Positions 1 through 5,802 of a stretch of 6,118 nucleotides of DNA are shown here, piece after piece. The DNA is from Muribaculaceae bacterium (lineage in GTDB: Bacteria; Pseudomonadota; Alphaproteobacteria; Rs-D84): NCBI GenBank assembly GCA_023665245.1, contig JAMPEH010000150.1:1-6118 (forward strand), written 5' to 3'. Positions within the stretch are counted from its first letter, which is position 1. Each line of letters begins with the position of its first letter. The notes beneath the pieces are model-generated. The model was not told where the DNA came from and searched no databases. It saw nothing but the letters and a program-made list of their open reading frames with translations. Position numbers and translations under genes: made by a program.

Positions 1-2
1 GT

Positions 3-932
3 ATGGAACACAAGAAAAAAGAGATTGCGGCGGCGATAACGGAGTTTTTATGGCATTGCCGGTTCGAGAAGAAGTTGGATGAAAAGACCATTCGGGCCTA
101 TCGAGCCGATTTGCGGCAAATGGCCGAAATCACGGGTTCGATGACAGACATATTCGAAGTCTCGAAGACCGACATCAAGAACTACCTCCAACAAATCGCC
201 TGCTTCAAACACAAGACCATCAAGCGGAAAATAGCCACGCTGCGCTCGATGCTCAACTATTTGGAATGCGAATACGAGGATTACATCAATCCGATGCGCA
301 AGATGCAAATCAAGATGAAAGAACCGCTTCGACTGCCCATCGTGATGACGATCGAGGAGATGCGTCGGATTCTTGATTCTCTTTATGGTCGGACCGACAA
401 ATGCGCAAGAGGAACCTATGCCTATAAAGCCGCCGTTCGGAATATTGCCGTGGTCGAATTGCTGTTCGCCTCCGGCATGCGGGTTAGCGAATTATGCAAT
501 CTTCGGAACAGAGATGTCGATATGAAGAACGGAGAAGTACGTATCATCGGCAAAGGAAACAAGGAGCGAATCATTTATATCTGCCAGCCGGAAACACTGA
601 AAGCCTTGCACCAATGGATTGAACAGAAGAACGGAGCCTGCGAATTGCAGGCTCCGTTCTTTACCAACCGGCTACACCGAGGATTGTCCACGCAATCGGT
701 ACGTCAGTTGATTCGGAGCATCGTTTTTGCCTCAGGAATCAGTAAACATATTACGCCCCACACGTTCCGTCATACGTTTGCGACACTGTTACTGGAAGAA
801 GACGTCGATGTGCGCTACATTCAAAGTCTGCTGGGGCACAGTTCGATCGCCACAACGCAGATCTATACGCATGTCAATCCGAACAAGCAGCGTCAGATTC
901 TACAAACCAAACACCCGCGCAGGAGGATTTGA
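3..932 (+). CDS. Tyrosine recombinase / site-specific integrase (XerC/XerD-like)
   Basis: This 309-residue protein has the two-domain plan of a tyrosine recombinase. Residues about 8-95 form the N-terminal SAM-like, DNA core-binding domain, and residues about 115-300 form the catalytic domain. All catalytic residues are visible: Arg160 in SGMRVSEL, Lys184 in GKGNKER, His253 and Arg256 in PHTFRH, His279 in LLGHS, and the nucleophile Tyr288 in QIYTH. Such enzymes cut and rejoin DNA at short sites through a 3'-phosphotyrosine intermediate, integrating and excising mobile elements or resolving dimers. The length is normal for XerC/D-type integrases, so it is probably full length and active, although only two bases upstream are visible and the start is not independently supported. 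A perfect 15-bp hairpin lies inside the gene at 627-661. The cargo and small helix-turn-helix genes nearby favour an element integrase over the housekeeping Xer protein. The attachment site is not recognisable here. Confidence 0.93.
   Translation: MEHKKKEIAAAITEFLWHCRFEKKLDEKTIRAYRADLRQMAEITGSMTDIFEVSKTDIKNYLQQIACFKHKTIKRKIATLRSMLNYLECEYEDYINPMRKMQIKMKEPLRLPIVMTIEEMRRILDSLYGRTDKCARGTYAYKAAVRNIAVVELLFASGMRVSELCNLRNRDVDMKNGEVRIIGKGNKERIIYICQPETLKALHQWIEQKNGACELQAPFFTNRLHRGLSTQSVRQLIRSIVFASGISKHITPHTFRHTFATLLLEEDVDVRYIQSLLGHSSIATTQIYTHVNPNKQRQILQTKHPRRRI
627..661 (+). repeat. Perfect 15-bp hairpin inside the integrase gene
   Basis: Bases 627-641 are the exact reverse complement of 647-661, with a 5-base loop (GAATT). 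The stem is GC-rich in its upper part and its 3' side ends in TTCTTT, so it resembles an intrinsic terminator although it sits within coding sequence (integrase residues about 209-220, a loop region of the catalytic domain). The structure is plain in the sequence; any role in attenuation or pausing is inference. Confidence 0.6.
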
Positions 933-941
933 ATAGAAACC

Positions 942-963
942 CAATACGCCAGTATTTGTATTG
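942..963. repeat. Small inverted repeat after the integrase gene
   Basis: CAATAC (942-947) pairs with GTATTG (958-963) around a 10-base loop; an alternative pairing, AATAC (943-947) with GTATT (952-956), is also possible. There is no following T-run, so it is a poor terminator. It may be chance. Confidence 0.25.
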
Positions 964-964
964 C

Positions 965-993
965 TATGCAATTAAAATTACCCAATTTGCATA
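965..993. promoter_or_regulatory. Inverted repeat overlapping the -33 element, possible operator
   Basis: TATGCAA (965-971) and its exact complement TTGCATA (987-993) are separated by 15 bases, so the half-sites are 22 bases apart centre to centre, about two helical turns. The right half covers most of the TTTG -33 element (986-989) of the promoter for the ATPase operon, which is where a dimeric repressor could act. The repeat is seen directly; the operator role is inference. Confidence 0.35.
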
Positions 994-1017
994 ATTCATG
1001 TAAAATAATTACTTTTG
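986..1017 (+). promoter_or_regulatory. Bacteroidota-type promoter of the ATPase/PHP-SMC operon
   Basis: TTTG (986-989) and TACTTTTG (1010-1017) are separated by 20 bases. This fits the Bacteroidota sigma-factor consensus (TTTG/TTG at -33 and TAnnTTTG at -7, with a spacing near 20). Transcription would start a few bases downstream, around 1021-1026, leaving a leader of roughly ten bases before the ATG at 1035. It therefore also decides the start of the next gene: the in-frame ATG at 966 lies upstream of the promoter. It probably drives both the ATPase and the PHP-SMC gene, since no comparable promoter is visible just before 2189. Confidence 0.72.
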
Positions 1018-1034
1018 TGAAAAACAATCCTTCT

Positions 1035-2189
1035 ATGCCGAAAGCAACGAATCCGTTCATCGTAACGGGCAAAATAGAACCTGAGTATTTCTGCGACCGT
1101 GTGCAGGAATCGGCACGGCTCGTCAAATCCATCACCAACGGGAACAATATGGTCATCATCTCGCCGCGACGTATGGGTAAAACCGGATTGATTCTGTTCT
1201 GCTATGACAAGCCCGAAATAGCCGATGAATACTACACGTTCTTCATCGACATTCTTCACACGTCGAGCCTGCGGGAGTTCACCTACCTGCTCGGGCGGGA
1301 GATTTACGAAACGTTGTTGCCCCGCAGCCGCAAGATGTCCGATCTGTTTATCCGGACACTCAAATCCATCAGCGGCAAGTTCGGCTTCGACCCTATTTCG
1401 GGTACTCCGACGTTCAACGTGGAGCTGGGCGACATCGACCGACCGGAATATACGTTGGATGAAATCTTCCGATACCTCGCCGATGCGGACAAGCCGTGTG
1501 TCGTGGCGATCGACGAGTTCCAGCAGATTGCCAAATACCCCGAAAAGAATATCGAGGCGCTGTTACGAACGCATATTCAGAAGTTGCGCAACTGCCATTT
1601 CATCTTCGCCGGCAGCGAACGGCACATGATGCAGGAGATGTTCACGTCGGCGGCCCGTCCGTTCTACCATAGCGCGGATATATTGGAACTGAAAGCGATC
1701 GTGCCGGAAATCTATATTCCGTTCATCGTCGGTCATTTTGAGAAACGCAACCGGCAAATAGCCACTGAGAACGTGGAAAAGGTTTATAACCTTTTCAAGG
1801 GGCACACCTACTACATTCAGAAGACGTTCAACGAAGCCTTTGCAGATACGCCCGAAGGCGAGGAATGTACACTCGAAACTTTGCAGGCAGCCATAGACAA
1901 CATGATCGCCTCGAACGACACGATTTTCCGCGAGATATTATCGAACATCCCTGAAAAGCAGAAAGAACTGCTCTACGCCATTGCCAAAGACGGCGAAGCG
2001 TCACGCATCACCTCGTCGGAGTTCATAAAACGTCATAGCCTGACGTCGGCGAGTTCCGTGCAATCGGCGATGAAGAAGCTGCTCGAAAAAGACATCATCA
2101 CCGAAATCAATAAGGTATTTTCGGTGACGGACAAGCTGTTCGCCATGTGGATGAAGCGGCTGTATGGAAATATTAAAAATACATTATAA
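1035..2189 (+). CDS. AAA-type ATPase with C-terminal winged-helix-like region (ATPase_2 / archaeal-type family)
   Basis: Starting at 1035 gives a 384-residue cytoplasmic protein. The N-terminus (NPFIVTGKIEPEYFCDR) matches the usual opening of this Bacteroidota family. Walker A is SPRRMGKT (residues 43-50), Walker B is VVAIDEF (156-162, Asp160-Glu161), and FAGS (191-194) sits where a sensor-1 strand is expected. Residues about 305-375 look like a winged helix that could bind DNA or a partner. The family comprises STAND/AAA-like P-loop ATPases whose substrates are mostly unknown; some act as toxin-antitoxin or defence ATPases, which is not shown here. The ATG at 966 is less likely because it precedes the promoter. 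The stop overlaps the next start (TAATG), suggesting translational coupling. The gene is about half GC like the integrase, but its last six or so codons become AT-rich, as if the 3' end was replaced at a junction. A 9-bp palindrome with a 3-base centre lies at 1776-1796. Confidence 0.85.
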   Translation: MPKATNPFIVTGKIEPEYFCDRVQESARLVKSITNGNNMVIISPRRMGKTGLILFCYDKPEIADEYYTFFIDILHTSSLREFTYLLGREIYETLLPRSRKMSDLFIRTLKSISGKFGFDPISGTPTFNVELGDIDRPEYTLDEIFRYLADADKPCVVAIDEFQQIAKYPEKNIEALLRTHIQKLRNCHFIFAGSERHMMQEMFTSAARPFYHSADILELKAIVPEIYIPFIVGHFEKRNRQIATENVEKVYNLFKGHTYYIQKTFNEAFADTPEGEECTLETLQAAIDNMIASNDTIFREILSNIPEKQKELLYAIAKDGEASRITSSEFIKRHSLTSASSVQSAMKKLLEKDIITEINKVFSVTDKLFAMWMKRLYGNIKNTL

Positions 2190-2191
2190 TG
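2187..2191 (+). promoter_or_regulatory. TAATG stop-start overlap (translational coupling)
   Basis: The stop TAA of the ATPase gene (2187-2189) and the start ATG of the PHP-SMC gene (2189-2191) share one A. No separate ribosome binding site stands out; the preceding 20 bases are AT-rich. This arrangement normally allows reinitiation by the ribosome that has just finished the upstream gene, tying the two protein levels together. Confidence 0.75.
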
Positions 2192-4828
2192 GAAAATATA
2201 AATAGAGGCTCTGAATGGAAGCGTTGGGATCTTCATATTCATTCCAACGCTTCAGATGGTGTTGCAACTCCAGCAGAAATAATTGAAGAAGCTCAATCAA
2301 AAAAACTTGCAGTTATAGCGCTGACAGATCATCACACAGTTAAAAATATTGATGAGATAAAACAGTTAGGACATGATGCGGGGATTATTGTCATATCCGG
2401 TATAGAATTTAGAACCGAATATGGTAGCAAGTCTGTGCATATGATAGGCCTATTCCCGGACTCATATGATGGTAAATTATTAGACTCAAAGGCTTTAAAC
2501 GAATTGGTTTTATGTCCATTGGGCCTTTCTGAAACGGAAATTATTTCCAAAGGTAAAAGTAGCAATCCTGCTTTAGATGATGTAGCCGCATTCAAAGAAG
2601 GAATGTTTTTAGTTCAAGTAGATTTTAAAAAGGCTGCTGATTTAGTACATAAATATGGTGGTTTAGTTTCGGTTCATGCTGGTTCAAAAGCAAATACCAT
2701 AGAAGAGATGAAACATGAAGGATCATCTCCAAAAAATGTAAATCATTTATATGATTCATTGGGTACGGTAAAAGAAGAGCTATTATCAAAATACATTGAT
2801 ATTTGCGAGATCCGTAAAGAAAATGACAGCGAAAAGTTTTATCATTCACGATTTAATTTACCGTCCATAATTGCATCTGATGCGCACGACAAAGATTGCA
2901 TCGGAAGTAAGTTTGTTTGGATCAAAGCCGATACAACATTCGAGGGTCTTAAACAAATATGTTTCGAACCGACAGAAAGAGTCATTATTCAAGAAAACAA
3001 ACCCGAAGAAAAAGCTGGTTATCAAGTAATCGACTCTATTAAATTTAACGGCGGTATTTTTTACCCTCAAACATTATATCTGAATCCGAATTTAAATACC
3101 ATTATTGGAGGTCGCTCTACGGGTAAATCTTCATTATTACAATGTATTGCCTGTGTTATTGATCCTACCCAATATAAGCCTGAATCAAAATTTCTAGAAG
3201 ACAATGTAAACAACATAGAAATTAAATGGCAAGATCAAGAAGCGCAATTGCCGAGAGATATAGAATATTTGCCACAAAGCCATATGTATGAAATAGCCCA
3301 GGATTCGACAAAATTAAATAATATTATAGTTGGAATTATCAAAAGTAAAGATTCACAAAACTTACTACAGACATTCGACAACGATATAGGTAACTTAAAC
3401 CTTGAGATCACCCAAAAAGTGGCATTTCTTTTTAAGTTACATAAGCAATTTACAGACTTATGCCAAATCATTAAAGAACGAGGTGAAAGTAATAGCATTC
3501 AGACAGAAATAAAGAATCTGGAAAGCAAATTAGAGGAATTAAAATCGACTATTGATTTATCTTTGGATGAATTGCAACAAATTGAGCAACAAAACATAGA
3601 ATACGCCCAACATATACAGAAAATAACCTCTATTCGAAACGATATTAAAAACTTAGAAACATTAAGAAGTAAAAGTATAATCAACGATAACATCATTTAC
3701 GATTTTAATGCGTTATCAGAAATGCAGTCTGCCGACATCATCACGTTTTTTAATGAGCTAAAACAACGGACCAATCAAGAATGGCAATCCAACATTGATA
3801 AGTTAATATCCAAGCTGGAATCGGATCGACAAATAAGCCAAAAGCGATGTGAAGCAATAGCATCTTCGGATTTGTATAAGAAAGGTCTTCAAGTGATTGA
3901 GGGCAATAAAGCATATAAAGATATTCAGGGAAGATTAGATGTCGAAAAAAAGAAGCTTACAGAAATAAAAGAGGTAGAAACGAAAATCGAACAAATTAAG
4001 ACACAGAAAGATAAATTAATGTACGATATTTTGAATCTACATAATGACATTTATGCAAAGGCCGATATTTTGATCTCTAATTTAGAAACATCCCATAATG
4101 GAATAGACATTAAACCAACTATAAAATACCAATTAAACAAACTTCAATCGTTTCTTGAAAGCAGACTAAATTTAAGGGGCTATGAGCGACAAGAATATGT
4201 TCAAAACATTATTGATAGTTACATAACAGACAGACAGAAAGTTCTATCAAATTTTATTGAGAGAAACCTAATGTATCAGATTGATTATAAGAACGGCAAT
4301 AATGCAGAGAACACGGTTGCTGAATTATTATCTACAAACTGGTCTGAGATTGTATTTGAGCTAACGTATCAAGATGATAAATTTATAGAAATGTCGCAAG
4401 GAAAACAAGCTTTTGTCATATTGAAACTTTTGCTTGAATTCAGCGATAAAAGATGTCCTATTTTGATTGATCAGCCAGAAGATAGTTTGGACAACAGAGC
4501 TATATATAGTGAATTGGTAGAATACTTAAAAACCAAAAAGAAAGAACGCCAAATTATTCTAGTTACTCATAATTCCAACGTAGTCGTTAGTGCTGATGCG
4601 GAATTAATTATCGTGGCTAATCAGCATGGTAAAGATTCAAGGAATAGGGACAACGCAAAATTTCAATACGTTGCTGGAAGTTTAGAGAATACTTCATCAA
4701 AAGATGATGCAACTGAATTTATATTAGAATCTCAAGGGATCAGAGAGCATGTGTGCGAGATTTTGGAAGGAGGACAACAGGCATTTGAAAATAGAGAAAA
4801 AAAGTATGGATTTAAACAAGTATCATAG
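2189..4828 (+). CDS. PHP domain fused to SMC/ABC-type ATPase (TrlF-like / Ppl-type putative defence protein)
   Basis: This 879-residue protein has two parts. Residues about 10-240 form a PHP metal-dependent phosphoesterase domain with a full set of likely metal ligands: His16 and His18 (DLHIHS), Asp23, His48 (TDHHT), Glu73, His84, His163 (SVHAG), and Asp231 and His233 (SDAHD). Residues about 285-830 form a split SMC/RecF-like ATPase: Walker A GGRSTGKSS (307-315), Q-loop Gln363 (LPQS), coiled-coil stretches at about 400-490 and 550-690, a signature-like MSQGKQ (735-740), Walker B ILIDQPED (758-765), D-loop LDN (767-769) and H-loop THN (793-795). The architecture is that of the TrlF-like family and of the Ppl (polymerase/histidinol phosphatase-like) proteins reported as single-gene phage defence. 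By inference, DNA or nucleotide sensing by the ATPase would control cleavage by the PHP domain. There is no signal peptide or membrane segment. It is markedly AT-rich compared with its neighbours, a sign of separate acquisition, and is probably translated by coupling to the upstream ATPase gene. Confidence 0.9.
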   Translation: MENINRGSEWKRWDLHIHSNASDGVATPAEIIEEAQSKKLAVIALTDHHTVKNIDEIKQLGHDAGIIVISGIEFRTEYGSKSVHMIGLFPDSYDGKLLDSKALNELVLCPLGLSETEIISKGKSSNPALDDVAAFKEGMFLVQVDFKKAADLVHKYGGLVSVHAGSKANTIEEMKHEGSSPKNVNHLYDSLGTVKEELLSKYIDICEIRKENDSEKFYHSRFNLPSIIASDAHDKDCIGSKFVWIKADTTFEGLKQICFEPTERVIIQENKPEEKAGYQVIDSIKFNGGIFYPQTLYLNPNLNTIIGGRSTGKSSLLQCIACVIDPTQYKPESKFLEDNVNNIEIKWQDQEAQLPRDIEYLPQSHMYEIAQDSTKLNNIIVGIIKSKDSQNLLQTFDNDIGNLNLEITQKVAFLFKLHKQFTDLCQIIKERGESNSIQTEIKNLESKLEELKSTIDLSLDELQQIEQQNIEYAQHIQKITSIRNDIKNLETLRSKSIINDNIIYDFNALSEMQSADIITFFNELKQRTNQEWQSNIDKLISKLESDRQISQKRCEAIASSDLYKKGLQVIEGNKAYKDIQGRLDVEKKKLTEIKEVETKIEQIKTQKDKLMYDILNLHNDIYAKADILISNLETSHNGIDIKPTIKYQLNKLQSFLESRLNLRGYERQEYVQNIIDSYITDRQKVLSNFIERNLMYQIDYKNGNNAENTVAELLSTNWSEIVFELTYQDDKFIEMSQGKQAFVILKLLLEFSDKRCPILIDQPEDSLDNRAIYSELVEYLKTKKKERQIILVTHNSNVVVSADAELIIVANQHGKDSRNRDNAKFQYVAGSLENTSSKDDATEFILESQGIREHVCEILEGGQQAFENREKKYGFKQVS
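2218..2253 (+). repeat. Hairpin just inside the start of the PHP-SMC gene
   Basis: GAAGCGTTGG (2218-2227) pairs exactly with CCAACGCTTC (2244-2253). One G-T wobble and two A-T pairs extend it inward to 13 pairs around a 10-base loop. It begins 27 bases after the ATG and covers the codons of PHP motif I (DLHIHS). A stem this stable in an AT-rich gene could slow initiation or reinitiation, or couple it to translation of the upstream gene. Function is inference. Confidence 0.45.
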
Positions 4829-4837
4829 TTTAAATCC
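4808..4837 (+). repeat. Inverted repeat across the PHP-SMC stop codon
   Basis: GGATTTAAAC (4808-4817) is the exact complement of GTTTAAATCC (4828-4837), with a 10-base loop holding most of the TAG stop. The stem is AT-rich and no T-run follows, so it is a weak terminator candidate; it might protect the messenger's 3' end. Confidence 0.4.
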
Positions 4838-4915
4838 CAATCTTTATAGGAGGTCAATACTTAATATTGTTGTTTTATTTTTTGTCAATAATTCCTTGTC
4901 ACCAATCTCTATAGG
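4837..4915. repeat. Short imperfect direct repeat downstream of the PHP-SMC gene
   Basis: CCAATCTTTATAGG (4837-4850) recurs as CCAATCTCTATAGG (4902-4915), 13 of 14 bases identical, 65 bases apart start to start. The pair lies in the AT-rich non-coding tail after the cargo gene. It could be a footprint of a past insertion or a small duplication; chance is not excluded. Confidence 0.35.
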
Positions 4916-4957
4916 TTACTGCTGTACCGACAGAGATCACCAACACTCATAGAAGAT

Positions 4958-4989
4958 AAAAGACGGCCGTTGAGCCGTCTTTTGCTTTT
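4958..4989. terminator. Bidirectional intrinsic terminator between convergent genes
   Basis: AAAAGACGGC (4958-4967) pairs with GCCGTCTTTT (4974-4983) around the 6-base loop CGTTGA, followed by a T-rich tail up to 4989 on the + strand. On the - strand the same hairpin is followed by TTTTATCTTCT. It lies 129 bases after the PHP-SMC stop and 14 bases past the stop of the leftward helix-turn-helix gene, so it can end both transcripts. Confidence 0.85.
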
Positions 4990-5003
4990 GTTATACGCTA
5001 TTG

Positions 5004-5321
5004 CTACATCAGATTCCTACTATCGAAAGCGGGTCGGTATGCTTTCTCCAACATCCGCTGAATATCCGATTCCTTGTAAATAACCTTTCCGCTGATAAGA
5101 TAGTACGGCAACGCTCCGGCAGAACGGTAATCCTGCAACGTGCGACGACTGATATGCAATCGTTGCGACAGCTGTACGTCGGAGAGGAATTGTTCGCCGC
5201 CGAAAACACGATCGGTAGCTGCCGTTTTCAACTGTCGGTCGAGTGCTTTTTCCGTCTTTTCCATACGTTCGAGCAAATCCCTGATGCACGGTTCCTGCTG
5301 TCCTATGAGATAGTTCTGCAT
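5004..5321 (-). CDS. Helix-turn-helix domain protein, excisionase/regulator-like (second of a pair)
   Basis: This 105-residue basic protein has an N-terminal helical, possibly coiled-coil segment (residues about 10-35) and a MerR/excisionase-like helix-turn-helix (residues about 44-92). The segment FLSDVQLSQRLHISRRTLQ holds the two helices, and YLISGKVIYKESDI is the following wing. Proteins of this type are abundant on Bacteroidota integrative elements, where relatives act as excision factors or transfer-operon regulators; the exact role here is not known. It overlaps the upstream helix-turn-helix gene by 19 bases in a different frame, so it is probably translated by coupling from the same leftward message. 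The shared pattern R-TLQ-YR--G-L-Y--I--K--YK--D shows the two genes are paralogues. The message would end at the terminator at 4958-4989. Confidence 0.83.
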   Translation of the reverse strand: MQNYLIGQQEPCIRDLLERMEKTEKALDRQLKTAATDRVFGGEQFLSDVQLSQRLHISRRTLQDYRSAGALPYYLISGKVIYKESDIQRMLEKAYRPAFDSRNLM

Positions 5322-5611
5322 GATGCGGCGGTTTTAGTGTGATAGGCACTCCATAAAAGACTTTCCACATCTTCGGGTTTGTAGAAGATTTTGTGGCGAA
5401 TGCAGGTATATGCCAGCAATCCCTTATTGCGATAAGTCTGCAAAGTGCGCTGCGTGATTCCGAGAATCTCGCATACCTCCTGATTGTCCAGCCAACGCTT
5501 CAGCTTCAGGTCTTCCCCACGAGTGCATAAGGCCGTTACTTTTTCTTCGATGGCCTTCATACGCCGGAGAAGCGTATCGAAAAGCCGTGTATCCATACTG
5601 ATAATGTCCAT
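5303..5611 (-). CDS. Helix-turn-helix domain protein, excisionase/regulator-like (first of a pair)
   Basis: This is a 102-residue protein with an N-terminal helix (residues about 8-30, RMKAIEEKVTAL) and a helix-turn-helix with wing at residues about 39-87 (WLDNQEVCEILGITQRTLQ, then IRHKIFYKPEDV). It belongs to the same small DNA-binding family as its downstream neighbour, typical of element-borne excision or regulatory proteins. The start at 5611 has no strong ribosome binding site; an AAAGGA lies about 20 bases upstream, too far for standard spacing. A second in-frame ATG five codons later (5596) is an alternative start. Its stop (TAG at 5303-5305) lies inside the next gene, giving a 19-base overlap. 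No Bacteroidota-type promoter could be found directly upstream, so transcription may begin further right, within or beyond the structured region. Confidence 0.83.
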   Translation of the reverse strand: MDIISMDTRLFDTLLRRMKAIEEKVTALCTRGEDLKLKRWLDNQEVCEILGITQRTLQTYRNKGLLAYTCIRHKIFYKPEDVESLLWSAYHTKTAASCRTIS

Positions 5612-5640
5612 GATGTCGATTTGTTTCGATTATTCCTTTC

Positions 5641-5719
5641 CCGGTTCAGCAATATAGACAAATACCAGGCTATGGGGTTGTAGCATGAGCGGCAGCGGTA
5701 CATTGAGGCATCGAACCGG
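5641..5719. repeat. 7-bp inverted repeat flanking 65 bases
   Basis: CCGGTTC (5641-5647) is matched by GAACCGG (5713-5719). The arms are short and far apart, so this is a weak structural signal, noted because it encloses the proximal leader of the helix-turn-helix genes. Confidence 0.25.
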
Positions 5720-5725
5720 CAGTAT

Positions 5726-5749
5726 GCGGCTGTCTTCAATGAGAGCCGC
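5726..5749. repeat. 6-bp GC-rich hairpin
   Basis: GCGGCT (5726-5731) pairs with AGCCGC (5744-5749) around a 12-base loop. It stands 115-140 bases upstream of the leftward helix-turn-helix start. No T-run adjoins it; function unknown. Confidence 0.3.
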
Positions 5750-5766
5750 GAGATAGCAAGGTAAAG

Positions 5767-5799
5767 CGTAGCGAACGGTCCGTTTTTACGTTCGCTACG
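5767..5799. repeat. Perfect 11-bp hairpin with T-rich loop
   Basis: CGTAGCGAACG (5767-5777) is the exact complement of CGTTCGCTACG (5789-5799), with an 11-base loop. The left arm and loop also hold the near-palindrome AACGGTCCGTT (5774-5784). It borders the outer edge of the large inverted repeat and may be a protein-binding site or part of a larger RNA fold. There is no terminator-like T-tail outside the stem. Confidence 0.5.
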
Positions 5800-5802
5800 A
5801 AA

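Noticed and set aside
966..1034. A 23-residue N-terminal extension of the ATPase from the ATG at 966
   Set aside because: The promoter elements at 986-989 and 1010-1017 lie inside this stretch, so the message would start after it, and the family's usual N-terminus begins near residue 1 of the shorter protein.
1776..1796. Perfect 9-bp palindrome with a 3-base centre in the ATPase gene (GAAAAGGTT/AACCTTTTC)
   Set aside because: It encodes ordinary helix residues (KVYNLF), lacks a T-run and has too small a loop; a chance palindrome is the simplest reading.
4749..4952. Open frame overlapping the 3' end of the PHP-SMC gene
   Set aside because: It starts inside the larger gene in another frame, has no domain or start signal, and its tail is AT-rich non-coding sequence.
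5650..5670. TATTTG and TATATTG on the - strand as a promoter for the helix-turn-helix genes
   Set aside because: Neither fits TAnnTTTG, and no TTG-like -33 element lies at the right distance.
5705..5720. GGTTCGA-like T-arm on the - strand, possible tRNA or tRNA-derived attachment site
   Set aside because: The flanking bases do not form the 5-bp T-stem, and no acceptor, D or anticodon arm can be built around it.
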